Assembly (NCBI GenBank): GCA_021613375.1
Contig: CM038704.1
Location: forward strand, 31,558,582 to 31,622,581
Direction: 5' to 3'
DNA: 64,000 nucleotides
Source of the DNA: Megaleporinus macrocephalus
Lineage: Eukaryota > Chordata > Actinopteri > Characiformes > Anostomidae
The notes below the pieces were generated by a model. The model made no database searches, was not told the origin of the DNA, and saw only the letters and a list, made by a program, of their open reading frames with translations. Positions 1 through 13,349 of the stretch are shown one piece after another (position 1 is the stretch's first letter; each line of letters opens with the position of its first letter). Both the position numbers and the translations under genes were made by a program.

Positions 1-470
1 AACCCATTGTCATATTCACAAAACCAGCTCGAGACGGGTTTTGCTTTATAACATGGTGCCTTACCACGCAGGAAGTAGCCGCTAGAAGACACTAAATTGT
101 GATCCCGATGGGATGCCCATGGTCAGCAACAAAACTTGTATTAATGTGCCCAAGAAAATATTCCTCACACCATTACACCACTTCCACCAGCCTGGACACA
201 AGACAGGTTGGGTCCGTAGATTCACGCTGTCGGTGGCAATTTCTGAACCTACCATCTGTGTGCCTCAACAGAAATTCGAGATTCAGCAGGCTACATAATC
301 TTCAACAGTCCAGTTTTGGTGTCCACTGCAGCTTCAGCTCTCTGTTTTTGACAGACAGAAGTGGAAGTGAATCCTTTCTGTCAGCTCAAACTAGTCTGGC
401 CATTCTCTGTTGACCTCTCAGTCTGCTGCAGTAAGGGAGCACAAAAGTTGCTGCGTGTATACAGACTGCT
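1..470 (+). repeat. Interspersed repeat remnant
   Basis: The stretch around 240-420 (cctcaacagaaattcgag, then ctggccattctctgttgacc) resembles a common fish DNA-transposon-derived repeat that I know by pattern only. It has no usable open reading frame, and its ends cannot be fixed. Confidence 0.3.
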
Positions 471-1732
471 TTTTCCTTGAATCCTGTGTTTTGTAAGGTA
501 AGGTGATGTGAGGTTTGCCATATCACCAGCCCCTGTTTTAATTTGAGTAAATGATCATAGTGCACCATTTGATTGTGATTTCCTACACCTTCAGTTCATG
601 TACATTAATCTGAAGACAAAGTATTTTAACTAATATATCATGGCACTAAACCGGTATGATTCTGGGGGCTGCACATATTTTTACTAATGATGCTCTAGAA
701 CGTATTTATTCAGCATTTTAAATTATTCTCTGATGTCTACATGGAAGATATGTGACTTTGATCAAAGTGAAAAATACCAAAATTGGTTCTACATGCCCAT
801 TTACAGCCCCCAGAATAAAACAGGCTGTGTTCCCATTTTTTGTGAGATCATGAATAACTTTCTGAGCTCTGCTCTGACTGGCTGCTTAACAGTGAGGCAC
901 CGTGAAGACCTCACAAAAGCAGTATGTTAAAATAGACACAGGTGGGAAAATAAAATCAAATATAAAAATAAAAATTTCTGTGTAAATAAGCTCAGTCATA
1001 ATTTTGTAGTTAGATATGCTGATTTTAGTTTCCTAAAACTTTTCTAGTAGTCAATGCTACCTTTACTAGCTACTTGGTTTTAATCTTAAAGGGCACAAAG
1101 TAAAGTTACTGCTCACTATGAAAGTTTCAAGCTGAGCGAAGATGCTTGATGTTGTCCAAAGTGTGAGAAAGTGTCCAGAGTGAAATGTACAGAGTAAACT
1201 GACATGTTTATCAGGATGTTGTTAAAGACTGCAGGAGCTGAAGTAGGCTTTCTATTTGCCAGTTTTGCTAATTGCTTTGCTATTTTTTTCAGTCCGCCTT
1301 AAACGATGCTGCAGTTCAGTATTGGAGTCCGTACAAGTAACAACTTTTATAGTGGAGCATTCTTATGAAAAGCTGACCAATAGGTAGCCAACTTCAGCAA
1401 TTTTGTTGCTGTTGCTCAATTTTCAATTATCTTTTTATGTAATTTTGGATGCATAAACATTAACGAGTCAAGACTGTAACGTAACAGTTTACAAGTTTGG
1501 AATCGTCATTTTACTGACCTCTTTTGTAAATATGCTATTTTAATTTGATGGAGGAACCTGAGTGTTTTGAGCTTCACAGTTCTATGTACTAAACTCTCCT
1601 TATTTAACTCTGACCATGTAAAGACACATTTCCATTCTGTGGCACCTTAACATACTTGTGAGGTTCACAAAATCTACAAGGAGCATTCTGCAGGTTTACT
1701 CCTGTTGTGGACCTTCAGTTTAAGGCCAGTCA
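471..1732. other. Intergenic, nothing identified
   Basis: AT-rich sequence with only short chance frames. I see no splice-bounded coding sequence, RNA gene or clear repeat. Confidence 0.5.
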
Positions 1733-2127
1733 ACAGTGGCTCCAAGAAGTATTCGGACATTTGTGTCATGCTAAAATGACACGTCAAAGCAAGTGGCATC
1801 TGTTTTAAACAGAACATTACGAATCTATTTTTCTGTTTGGACAATATTCCTTCCTGTTGTTGTTCAGATGGTTTTTGAAGACTTCTGCTGGTTTGGATCG
1901 AAAATGCTTTTATGCACTTCCGAGTTTACGACCCTGTCAGTGAACACAAGCTCACTAACACCACTGTAAGGGAAACAGCTGCATACTTTTAGTTCTGGTC
2001 TCTGTGCTTTACAGTATCTTAGTGAAGTCTGGCTGGAATTCTCCGGCTTTCTTTCTCTGAGCCGTTTCTTTACAGTGTATCCTTCATTAAACGGCTGAGA
2101 CGCCTGAGAACTTTTGGGGGCCACTGT
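1733..2127. mobile_element. Non-autonomous Tc1/mariner-like MITE
   Basis: The ends are inverted repeats: ACAGTGGCTCCAAGAAGT on the left and, read on the other strand, ACAGTGGCCCCCAAAAGT on the right (15 of 18 match). ACAGTGG starts are typical of fish Tc1/mariner families. A TA lies outside the right end; the left flank has CA, so the target TA may have mutated. The interior does not code for a transposase. Confidence 0.6.
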
Positions 2128-2139
2128 ATGTCCAGTAAC

Positions 2140-2790
2140 TGGTTCTGGACACCGTGTTTGTGTTGCTGCTTCATGTGTGACGTGGCTGTTTGAGCCGGAC
2201 GCACATGGCCGATGTTATTCCAAGTCCCGCGATCACGTTTCTGCACAGATTTCTCCGGTGGCGCTGACCTGTTTGGCGCACGCGCCGGTGGGGAATTAAC
2301 CGCCCACACTCGCTTTAACGCCGCTAATTACTGACAATAACTAATATCTGTCAGCCCACTCTTCGCTCCGGTCAGTCCGGCGTGGAACACGGACACTGAC
2401 GCACACGTGCACGCGCGCATAGCTGGAGCGCGCTCGAGAGCTCTTCCTCCTGCGGGAGCCGAGGCTGCAAACACACCGGTAGTTTAAATGTAGTCCATAC
2501 ATTCACATCTAGGCAGTGAGTGGGAGTTTGATGACCCTGACTGCGAGCAGAGCCGTGCGCTGAGAGGGGTCCTGAGTGGGGGGCTTTGTGGGCTGTGTGT
2601 GCGGAGAGGCTGACTGAAGAACACTTCAAGCCCTCATCGCTTCAGCTCTGCGCGCGTCGCTATGGCAACAACACCGTTTCTGGCGAAACTTCTCCCTCCA
2701 ACATCACCCAGTCTCAGTCGGCCAGAGTGAGAAATGAAACGCTACTTTATTCCTTTATTTGTGAGCTGTGTGTTTGAAAAGCCGCTCTGC
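2140..2790. promoter_or_regulatory. CpG-rich segment with an RFX X-box
   Basis: CpG-dense compared with its AT-rich surroundings, including cgcacacgtgcacgcgcgca and gcgcgtcgc. GTCGCTATGGCAAC at 2656-2669 is a good match to the RFX X-box. It could be a promoter or enhancer; no linked exon was found. Confidence 0.35.
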
Positions 2791-3080
2791 TGAGAGCTGC
2801 AGCTGACCTTCAGTGCGGGGTCTTCTACAGTACAGACACACACAAATCTATTTAGCAGCGCAGTGTCAGCACTAACCCTCACAACCTACTGACTTACAAA
2901 TACACAAAAACCTCATTCTCTATTAATAATGATAATACTACTCCTAATAATAGTAATAATAACTTGTCCTTTGCTAACATGTTTTTCATTTTATTGAATA
3001 CAACTAGTCAGCAATGACTATGATCTGTTGGAAATACTTTTATTAACTGAGCAGCTGTAATTACATCTACACATGGACAT

Positions 3081-3132
3081 CTCTATCTATCTATCTATCG
3101 ATCTATCTATCTATCTATCTATCTATCTATAT
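3081..3132. repeat. (ATCT)n microsatellite
   Basis: About 12 tetranucleotide units with one cgat interruption, abutting the AT palindrome. Confidence 0.9.
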
Positions 3133-3139
3133 ACAATTA

Positions 3140-3209
<70 letters not shown>

Positions 3210-3216
3210 TAATTGT
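3133..3216. repeat. (TA)n tract forming an 84-bp perfect palindrome
   Basis: ACAATTATAC, then (TA)32, then GTATAATTGT. The unique 10-base flanks are exact reverse complements, so the whole 84 bp is self-complementary. Confidence 0.85.
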
Positions 3217-5263
3217 TGGAATCAATTCATTTACTTACTATTTTTCACACTTCTTTTGAATAATGAGACTGTGTCAGTGAAGAGTAGTTACAGTGCAGGA
3301 GAGAACAGGAAACATCACCTTTTTACAGACATTGTCGTAAAAGTGCAAAAGGCTTTTGGTCAACTCTTGTCAGTGAGCGAGTGACAGTTTCTGATCTACC
3401 AAGTTTGACACCGCTTTGAAACAGCTGTGTGGCCCAGAGCTCTCCAAGTAGGCAATGTTTCCTTCTGCTGCAGACGGATGACTTGCTAGCCAGCTCATAG
3501 TCACTGATTCCCATTCCCACAGAGATGAATGCAGTATAGAGACCATGCTAGCAAACTGGAGCACCAGGAAAGCATTTGGACTGAGGCCCGCAACCTCAAA
3601 CAACATCATCATCTCCAATAAGAGCTCTTGTGCAGAACGTTAGCCTTCTATACAGTCCTTCCTAGTTTCAACATAGCTTTCATCATATACTGTGAATTAT
3701 ATTTATATTCACAGCGGGGTCCAAATACTACAAGTGAAAATGCTTCCACTTTGTGTTCCTAATTCCTAATTGAAGATAAAGGTTCTGTTATCATTAGTAT
3801 AACAATTTGAACCAAAAGTAAAATGAACATGAATTTCAGAATTTCTATTTAATTTGTCCTTCTTTGGCTTTAATGTGAGTGTGCATTCGCGCTGGCATAG
3901 CCCAGAAGTTTGTAAGTTTGTGTGAAAGCCTCTAATGAGTAGATCAAATCCTCCAGAGAGTTATCTGAACACGCAGATTAATAGAAGAGATAAAACTGAA
4001 AATAAAAATGTTGCCATGAGTAGTGTCCTAGGAATTTTTTATACTTCTGAAATGTTAGAAAATGTTATTTACAAGTTAAGATAAAATACAATTCAATTTT
4101 GTGTCAGACTTCTGGGCTAATATTTATGGCTTCAGCGAACTCATATGACCTTTACATTCGAGACTTACATAGTCCCTGTTACATTAAGCTTCTCTTACAA
4201 TAAGCCCAATCTTTTTATTGCACTGATGTTTTCAGTTTTAGTTTCATTCGCCTCCATTCTCTCCAGTCTGAAACGCATTTGCACTATTTACAGATCCTAA
4301 TTAATTCAATGTTATCAGCTTTCCATGCACGCACAATCCTGGTGTCTATGGTTTGTACTGTACATCCAAGAATTGAATCAAACAGCGCTTTTCTCGACTT
4401 TCACGAACGCACACACTCTCGCGCACACACACACAAATGTTTTGTGTAAAAACAGCTAGGCAGAGGGCGTTCGGGTGCTCCATTCCAACAGCAGTAAGGA
4501 CCATTTGCAGAGGCGTAGGCTGCCCTCATGACTATTCATCACCACTCCAATCTCGCCAGAAAATTCTAATGACACCACAGATATTCTCCCCCAGTCTTCT
4601 GCATGAAACCTTCTCAACGTGCAAATGTATGTACCGCTTCCATCAATATTCTGACACAACACAGCCCGCGTGTTTCATGTTTAAAAGTCTGAATGCATGT
4701 GTGCGTGTGAGACCAACCTCCAACCACAATCAAACCCACCTCCAACTTGTACATGAGTAAAAGGAAAAGCCTGATCTCTCTTTTATTTTTGAAATCCCCC
4801 TTTTTCCCTCTACCTCTCCTCTCTGAGTAGGTGTGAGGTGGGATAGACCGTGGAGGAGAGGACGAACTGAACAGAAGCAGCGCTGATGGAGGATAAAGGA
4901 GATGCCCACTCAGTGGTCTGAGTCACAGCTCTGGAGAGAGAGTGAGAAAGAGATGGAGAGATAGACAGAGAAAGAGTGAGAGCACTTCTGAAAGCGCAAT
5001 AGACAGAAAATCAGAAAGACCTTCGCCAGCAAAGAAACAGTGCTCAAATTAAGATGATAGGCTGAGTTGTCTCCTCATAAAAGCATCTATAGGGGGACAG
5101 AAAAGGAAAGCATAAACACTGTCTCCTTCTCCAATCTGTTTGCAACAGCAGAGCGTGGAAACTGAACTTGCAGTGCTTTGCAGAGACCCTTCATAAATTT
5201 AATTTATGAGTCAAACCAGCCAATCAGTGCAAATCATACATTTTTCAGCACCAGGAAACATGT
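3217..5263. other. Intergenic, nothing identified
   Basis: No supported gene. A purine-rich gagag-type tract lies near 4850-5000 and a short CA/CG run near 4410-4435. Confidence 0.5.
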
Positions 5264-5497
5264 CATCGCTGTCCAATGAAAAACATGTATTTCCATTTTT
5301 GTCTATTTTAAGTTTTCTACATCATTTGAGCGTGCCAATGGCCGTTTACACAGAGTGACAATTTCATGGTGAATAGAAGTGCTCCAAAACAGCTTTTTTA
5401 AAAAAAAAATGACTTACATTGAAAGTAAAGTATGTTTTTGGTCTCTCCTGAAAAGTTGCAATTTTAGAGATACTTGTTTTTCATTGGACAGCGACGA
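5264..5497. mobile_element. Inverted-repeat MITE
   Basis: TCGCTGTCCAATGAAAAACA near the left end recurs inverted near 5475-5497 (tgtttttcattggacagcga). Arms are about 27 bp with two or so mismatches, enclosing about 180 bp of non-coding DNA. Superfamily not determined. Confidence 0.65.
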
Positions 5498-6089
5498 TAT
5501 ACATATTTTAACTAAATATACACAAAGCGCTCAACAACTGAACATATTTTACTTTGCAGGGACTCCAACTTTGCACTTTCTGCTTTCGTCTGGTGGTCAG
5601 TCCATTGTTCTGGGAACACCAGTAGTTTTTTTGTTATATTGGAAAAAGTTCTTTCCTTTACTCAGTAACAGCTTCTTGACAGCTACATGTCCTTTCAGAC
5701 TTACAGTGTTGAGTCTACTCACAGTGGGAGGATAGACAGAATCATCTGTGGATTATTTTAGATGTGAAGCAGGAGCAGGGCTAGATTTTCTCTGCTCTCG
5801 CTTCAGGATGACCCTTTAAGGACTGCTTATCTGATGTTGAACATTTTTGAGTTCTTGCGCAGTTTCAGTGGAATATTGGGTCAAATAAATGACAGGTGAT
5901 TGGGTTTACTCCGATGTCCCAAGTTTCCTTTATAGTAAACACATAAACAAGCTGTAGAGTTAGCTGTATGAGAACAAACTATGTTGGTAAAACAAGCTGT
6001 TTTGAACATATTTTGGGGGAAAAAAAGAGTCATACCACTGTGACTATACTACTACACTACAATAAGCCCTGATCAGGCCATACCATTTA

Positions 6090-6600
6090 GTATTGTTTAT
6101 ACGCAGAAGATTTCCAAAGAAGAAATACACAAGCTACTTTACAAGACACAACCCAAACATCAGCACCAACAACAGAAGGATCAAGTTGGAATTTGCAAAG
6201 ATGTATAAAGACAATGCAGAAGAGTTCTGGAGCAAAGTTTTATTAATAGATGAGATTAATTGTCATCAAAGTGATGGAAAGGGAAAAGTGTGAAGAAAGA
6301 GAAGGACTGCAAATGATCCTAAGTACACTTGTTTATCTGTGATGCATGAAGGAGGCAGTGTCAAGGCTCAAGCACTGCATGGCTGCTTATGACACTGGCT
6401 CACTAATCAATGTGATTGGTGAGGGGATTAGTATGAAGTGTACAAAAAAAACCTTGTCTCATCAAGTAAACGCCTCCAAATTCATTTGCTGAACGTTCAT
6501 ACAGCAAGACAATGATCCAAAGCATACTGCAAACTTAACCAAGGAGTTCGGCCAAGTCATTCTGCATATCTCTAATTAAACATGTATTTCACCTAAAAAA
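6090..6600 (+). pseudogene. Tc1/mariner transposase remnant
   Basis: The first frame (6093-6293) reads HNPNISTNNRRIKLEFAKMY and then EEFWSKVLLIDEINCHQSDG, the pattern around the second catalytic Asp of Tc1-family transposases. Further on, in another frame, QQDNDPKHTANLTKEF (about 6500-6548) matches the third catalytic-site motif. Stops and frameshifts show it is dead. Confidence 0.8.
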
Positions 6601-6719
6601 GGAAAGACATGGCAGAACATGTTAAATAACGTTAGTAAGAATCTTGTTATGCTAGTGGGTAGCAGACTTCAGGCTGATATTGCATGTAAAGGGTTATAAA
6701 AAGTTGTGGACAAGAGTAT

Positions 6720-7000
6720 TTTTACCACTGTGGTTTGACAGAGATTTTACTAGATTCTCTGAAACTTTTACACCATAGTGTGCAACATCCCTAAAAATCT
6801 CTACACTCAGACCTTGAAGATCGTTGTTCTGAAACGGTCCGATTATTTGCTGATGCATTTTTGGCAAAGCAGCGAGCCTTGGCCCACCCTCTTTCTTGGA
6901 TGCTCCTTTTATTTTGCATCACCTTCTTGAAATGTTTTTTAACATTCTAATTTCCTCTGCCTAAACTCTTTTACAGGTATCAATTAAAAACAACAATGAA
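6720..7000. repeat. Interspersed repeat, probably same family as 12880-13345
   Basis: It shares anchor words in the same order with the 12.9-13.3 kb block (attctctgaa, a run like taaaaatc, then ttgttct/attcttgaa). It looks like a common fish dispersed repeat. No coding capacity. Confidence 0.4.
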
Positions 7001-10000
7001 TTTAATGAAGTAAATGATTAAATATGTTGTCTTTGTACTGTTTTCATTTAAATGCAGGCCAAAGTGGATTAATAACACAATTTATTTGAATATAAATAAT
7101 AAACACTTTTTTGTATGGTTTATGGTTGTGTGGAAACATAACCATTAAATAAATGCCAACATTCTGTGCCTTAGTCTATTTATAACATAAATACACAATT
7201 TAACCTCATTTTTGAGGATCCTTACTTGAATGTGAGTTTTTTAAGTGTCTAGACCTGCAAAAATGCTTTAGTATGAATGCATGAACTGGCAATGTATTCA
7301 ATGTGTATTGTCTTTATTGTAACTGCACAACATTGTAGTTAATCCACACCTAAACATTTTACTCAGATTATATACATTTTTTCCAGCGTAAACAATGATG
7401 CAATTTGCCATTTTAGTTTTTAGTGGTTCTTTAAAGAATCATCCATTACAGGGTTCTTTAGGGAACCAAAAGTGGACCGTCTAAGACTTCCAATGACCTG
7501 CTTTGGTTCCTTTTTTTTTACTGTTAAATTGTCAGTAGCATCAAACTGAGATCAGGTTCAGCAGCTTCTCTAGTTCTTTAGCTTTTAATGTCTCAGAGAG
7601 CTGGCAAACTGGCCTTTAAGGAGGGCAGCCGTCACCTCAAAGCCTTTCCTGCTGCTGCCTCAAACCCCCTTCACCAACAATAGGCCGCCCACAGCTCGGC
7701 CCACGCGCTCTCCCACACACACTGCCACTCCTGCAGCTTGCACGGCCCGGCACGCTCCCTCACTCTTCTTAGATCCTTTCTTAACACAGAGACACACGCT
7801 CGTTCGCTCGAACACACTCATGTTCCATATATGTGCGGCAAACTGACTGACACTGTGGTGGGGAAAAAGTGCAAAGTGTGGGACCACCCGAGAGCAAAGC
7901 GTTTACAGTTCCTTGCAGCTTTTCAGATTTTACTCAAAGGCGATGGATGGATGCAAGACACGGAGCGAGGAAGATCCAAACAATCATATGCACTAATTAT
8001 GAGCCCTGCGAGGTCCGTCTGAATCTTTTGCGTTATTGTTTCAGGCTCAGCGGTGACAGCTCCGCTGGTTAACGCATGCAGACGTGCCACACTGCAGCAG
8101 GAGGGTTAGGTAAACACATTAATATCAGCAGAGAGACATTGCTGCATAATTTACATGATTATAGTCCTTGACAGGAACTACCTCCAAGATGTGCCCGATG
8201 CGCAGACGAGAGGCTGGCCAGAGCGCTCACGCTGCTCCGTTGCCTGGCGACAAAAAGAGGGCCAGGCTCTCCAAAATGCCCCGACAATCGTTGGGATGTG
8301 AGTGATCGGAGGTGTGATGCAAATGAAGCTCGCTAAACCAATTAGAGCTCCATCTCACATGCTGTCCCTCAAGAAGTCTCAGTTGACGCTGAATTCAAGT
8401 AGCTGACTGACAGGGACAAATCCGTATTCAACATCTTAGCAGCTAACCAACGAAAGGCTTTTAGAAAAATTGATGGGAGTCTGAGCGATAATGAAATCAT
8501 CAACTCAGAACGTGTTTAGTTCATGACTGAATGGGGCAGCACTTTTTAATCTTGGTCCTGGGGGACCCCTGCCCCAAGAGTAACATAAGGTTGAGAGGCC
8601 GAATGATTCTGTGAGCTCGGAGCTACAGAGGAACCCTCGAACATGCCAAGGCTTATAGGTTATATTATGGATTTCAGATGTAATCTCTTCTAAGAGGGGC
8701 CAGGATTTTTACTGCTGAACAGTGTAGTGGTCCCTCTCCCAACACTCCTGATTCAACTCATCAGCTATTGTAGCTGTTCTCAGTGTTTTTTGGCTGCGAT
8801 CCTCCAGGCTGGCAAAAAAGTTTAGGATCATTTTTGTTTTTGTATCACATTCAGATATTGTTGACACAAATCATGTAGCTGCTGAGTTTGCTGCTGGGTT
8901 AGCTGATGGCTACTGCTGCTTGACACTGCAGACAGTTATTTGGAGCAATGCCTTTGAAATACTCAACCCCGCACCCCCCAGAAGTTTCCTGCTGAGTTTA
9001 GTATAAACCAGCATCTCACATGCTGCCCCATCTCCTAGAGGTCTGCACTGTGGTGGGACTAGTGTGCGAGAGTAAGACAACATATACATGTGGAAAAATT
9101 ACACAAACTAATAAAAAGTCTGTACAAAATGATGACAACATGCATGATTAACAGAAGGGGAAAACAAATACATAATCAATAAGAACGTAATAAATTCAAA
9201 ATAGTTGTAAGCAACCAATCATGAAGACAACACATGAATTGCTACAGAAATGGCCGGTCAATAGAGCACGAAGTGCCCTTTCCTACTGTTTATAAGTTTA
9301 ACTTTCTAGAAGGGACTTTAAAATCACCAGGCTCCTCACCTGTCATCTTCTCTGAGGTATCCATATGATGTTAGTGTCATAATAATAAGATCAGTGACTA
9401 GTCGACATGCTAAGCAGCATAGTCAACAAGTTAACTACTCCGTGCAGCCCTTAGTTGGAACCAGATTTCAGGACCAGGATTAGTGATTTTGTATACAAAC
9501 TTAGGGTAAACAAAAGCACTGACTCTCGGACTAACTCAGCCAAAGTCCTGACACTACAACTCAAATTTTCTCACTGCGGTTTGGAACCTGCTCTGCACTG
9601 AACAAGGACCACAGCAATGAATATCTGCAGGTAGGTGGCCACCACTTAGGCTGTGAATCATGTAAGCTGTGAATCTTGCAAGTGTCGAGGCTGCTCAGGT
9701 TCAGCGACCCAGCTCGCGCCGCTTGGAAGTGCATGTTTGCCCTTCTGCATTATACTCCATCATTTACACTCCCTTCGGTTGTCATGGTTTCTGGAGTAAT
9801 CTTTCAGCAAGTCCTGCCGTTCTCTGTCAATCAAGGTCACGGTGTGACAAAGGCGCTGGCTTTGGAGGATGACTAACTCCCATTCAATGCAGTAGCTTTC
9901 TGGTCCTGCCCTTGCTGCATCGAAAAGAAGAAAAAATGTCTGTCGTGAGTTAAATTAAAAACGTAGCACAAACAAAAATCATTTACTGAAGACTGTTGCA

Positions 10001-11429
10001 CTGTTTTTCAATACTTCTACACAAAGACGAGGCAGAAATGGTTTCTATCTTAAGGTGTATCTGACTTCTGAAATGTGCAGGACCAAAAAGTCACAGTGCG
10101 CAGTGCACATCCCTGGAGCAACAGCTGAATTAGCTGTGAGTGTGAAATAGCTGCAGTATTTTAAGTCTGGTTGCACTGGTGATGCTGCTGTGCAACAACA
10201 AGGTGATTTCTGTGTACATCGCCTATTCGACACTTTCGATCGCAGTGGAAAGTGGAAGCCCTCTGTAAGCCCACCACTACTGCTCTTTCTCTAGCCTTGA
10301 GGGAGCGATAGGCTTTTTGCCAGAATACACCCACACAATCCTGTGCCATTGCAGCGCTTGCTTTAACACACAAAACCCCCATCAAACCCGGCAAAGAAGC
10401 TAGAATGCAGCTAAAGATCTTGTGATTAAGCGCCATTCTGGTCATTTAACCACTGTCGCGATTGAAAATCAACTTTGTGGCTGATTTGGCATGAAAGGGG
10501 GCTCATTTTTAAGTGGACTCCTGGTAGTGCGCTAGCTGTTGTTTAGTTTTTGTTTGTGTTGTTTTGCCTCTCCACCAGACTGAACCGTGAGTCAGGTTCA
10601 CATGACGCCTACGCGCTCGCCCACGCACGCCCACGGGCCGTATGCACGCATACAGACAGATACACAAACACACACACATTCGCGCTGTCCTTCAAGCCAT
10701 CTGAGAAGCAAGTCCCAGGTGAGTCCATCACTCAAAGCACCAACAACGGAGAGGGAAAAGGAAAGCAAGTGAGAGAGAGAAAAAGAGAGAGAAAAGGATA
10801 AAAAACCAAAACAATGGTAAACCACCCTTTTGCTTTTGAAGCAGAGTAGCTACTTTTGTCTTCTCTTGCCGTAATCCTCTCCATCCTATGTGGATTAAAG
10901 TCATTATGCAATCATGAAAGATGTCTTTTATCACCTTAGGTTTATAAAATCTGTATTGATATTTTAATTCCATCTATATTTGAGTGCAGGTACAGCTTAT
11001 ACCTGAACAACCAGTCATCTTGACCATCATCCCCGTTGAATGTTTCAACCACCATCAGCAGGTTAAAATGAAAGGCATAAAAAAGGTCAGTGCAGAAGCA
11101 CTTGATCCTGAACTGAACCTGAACTAAAGGAGAAAACTGAACCTCTTTAAGTCTAAGGAGGCAGAACAGAGTTTCAGGATTAAGATATCGAGTCAATGGA
11201 GACCCATGTTTATCAAACACTCACATCAGATTACACAAATATCTTTACACCAAAAGGTATAGACAAATATCAGATTCTTGCGTTCAGACGTTTGAGAAAT
11301 ATGGGCCCTGATTTAGTTTGAACTCTGTGTCCTAAAACTTCTGCCGAAATCAGCAAAACTCACTCCAACTTTTATCTAGCGGGTGCTCGCAGTTCTAATG
11401 GCCCATTGACCAGCTTCGGTGTCCACATT

Positions 11430-11470
<41 letters not shown>

Positions 11471-12879
11471 CTGGCTCCACTGGGAGTTGGTTTGCTCTCC
11501 TGACACGAATGTTGCTGGTAATTATTTAATAGCGAGTCTGAGCAGTCAAGCTGTACATGCTGGAGAGCGAAGTGACGCGCGTTCTCCTGCCTCTCCGCCC
11601 ACTCACCATTTTAATCCTTTAACCAGCGCCACTGCATCAGCATGCTAATGATCACGGCTGCTAATCTGCCTCGCTAAACCCACTCCAGAGACCCGCACTT
11701 AACAGCCTGCGGATCAGCTCTATACATACTGCTGGACACGAGACTGGAAAAGTGTACTTTGGAAATTTTGAGGATGGTTGGCATTTAAATGAAATCAGTA
11801 AGGACTCTGTACATGCTTTATCTGAAAACTAATATTAGACTTCTGTGAAAAACATTCAACAGAAAAAGATGTGCTACCTGCAACATGCCAGTAAGTTGTT
11901 GCATGCACTATAGAGCAGATCGGAATATTTTCTTTTTTTTCTCCCCTCACTGGCTCACTTGTTTTGTAGGTATAACTACTACATCTCGCACACAGTAACA
12001 TGATTAGGTTGTATCTCACAGTGTTGAATATACTATAGCTTGTTCTGCGGCTGAAATGATTATGTGGTTATTGAATTGAATCTGATTGTGTAATCGAGGG
12101 TGAATAATCACTGGCCATTTCACTCAGTAACAAGCATGTTAAATCGTGTCACTCCATGATTGGTGTGGGTGCTTCAAAGAGGAGCGCACTGGGAACAATG
12201 AAGTAAAAAAAAAAAAATTACAGCTTGTGTTGCCAAATGAGCTATTGGCAGCTTCCGAGATACTGAAGTAACAGCGCTGCGTTTACGGATGGCAGTGAGC
12301 ACTGAGGAATTAGATTTGTAATATGAATATCTGTCATTTGTATCCTCGCTTCTGATGGATAATTAATTAAATAGTGCTTGAAAAAGCATGTTATTTAAAC
12401 CAGTGTGTTTTACTGTTAATCAGTAATACAGTATTACTCATAACCTCAACCCTCTGAAATTAAATGAGTATATTGTAAGTATACCATTTTCCAAAATACA
12501 AATGAAATATGCTTATGTTGAACTTGACGATAGCAACACTTTTAAAAAATGGACGGGCAGGTTTTCCACATCACCTCTGCTAAACAACACTAAGCATTTA
12601 GGAACTGAGACCAATTGATGTAGTTTTGAAATGTGTGCAATATTTATAGCTTGATGTAGGATTTCAGCTAGGGGTTCGAGGTCTCAGGATATTTTCCCTT
12701 TTATAATGCATCAAATATGTTGACCCGTATATAGTGTTCACATTAATAGCGGCTTCACAGATGTGCAACTCATCACGTCATGTGCACCAACACACCGCCA
12801 TACCGTCACAGATGCTGGCTCTTAAACTGTGCACTAACAGACCGGATGGTCCCTCTCGCCTATAGGACGCAGCGTCTAT
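7001..12879. other. Intergenic; only simple or weak repeat signals
   Basis: No supported gene. Notable pieces are a GC-richer stretch at 7640-8420 with an exact octamer ATGCAAAT (8317-8324), a dispersed-repeat-like patch at 8540-8800, a (TA)n tract at 11433-11466, and a non-repetitive GC-richer block at 11470-11740. Confidence 0.5.
11433..11466. repeat. (TA)n microsatellite
   Basis: About 17 TA units. Confidence 0.9.
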
Positions 12880-13345
12880 GACTTCCAAAAAGAACTTCAC
12901 ATTTTGTTTTGTCAGCCCACAACACAGGACACTTTTCACTTGGCTTAAGTCTAAATGTGGCATTTCTGGATCCTGTTTTTATTTAGTTGTTTTTTACATG
13001 GTAGAGTTTAACTTGCCTTTGTGGATGCAGCGACAAACTGTATTTACAGTTACAGAATCGTGTCTATTTATTGCTGTGCCATCTGAGGACCTGAGGATTA
13101 TGACCATCCAATATTTGTTTTAGGCCTTGTCCCTTTCATACAGAGAATTCTCTGAATCTTTTTATGAATATATGCACTGTAAAAATCCCCAAGCATTTTG
13201 CTATTTTATGTTGGGAACATTATTCTTGAATTGTTGCATGATTTTGCTTTGACTGCGCAGTCATTTACAGAGTGATTAAGTTTTCCCCATCTGTACTTCT
13301 TTTTTAAATTCCCAATCATGTTACTGTGCTTTACACAGTTTTACC
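12880..13345. repeat. Interspersed fish repeat
   Basis: The text cacattttgttttgtcagcc, then ctgaggattatgaccatcc, then ttgggaacattattcttgaa is a combination I recognise as a dispersed repeat of fish genomes. Probably a DNA-transposon derivative; ends unclear. Confidence 0.45.
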
Positions 13346-13349
13346 ACTC

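Noticed and set aside
7425..7520. ggttctttaaagaa/ccaaaagtgg patch
   Set aside because: Looks like a short fish repeat, but too short and worn to bound or classify.
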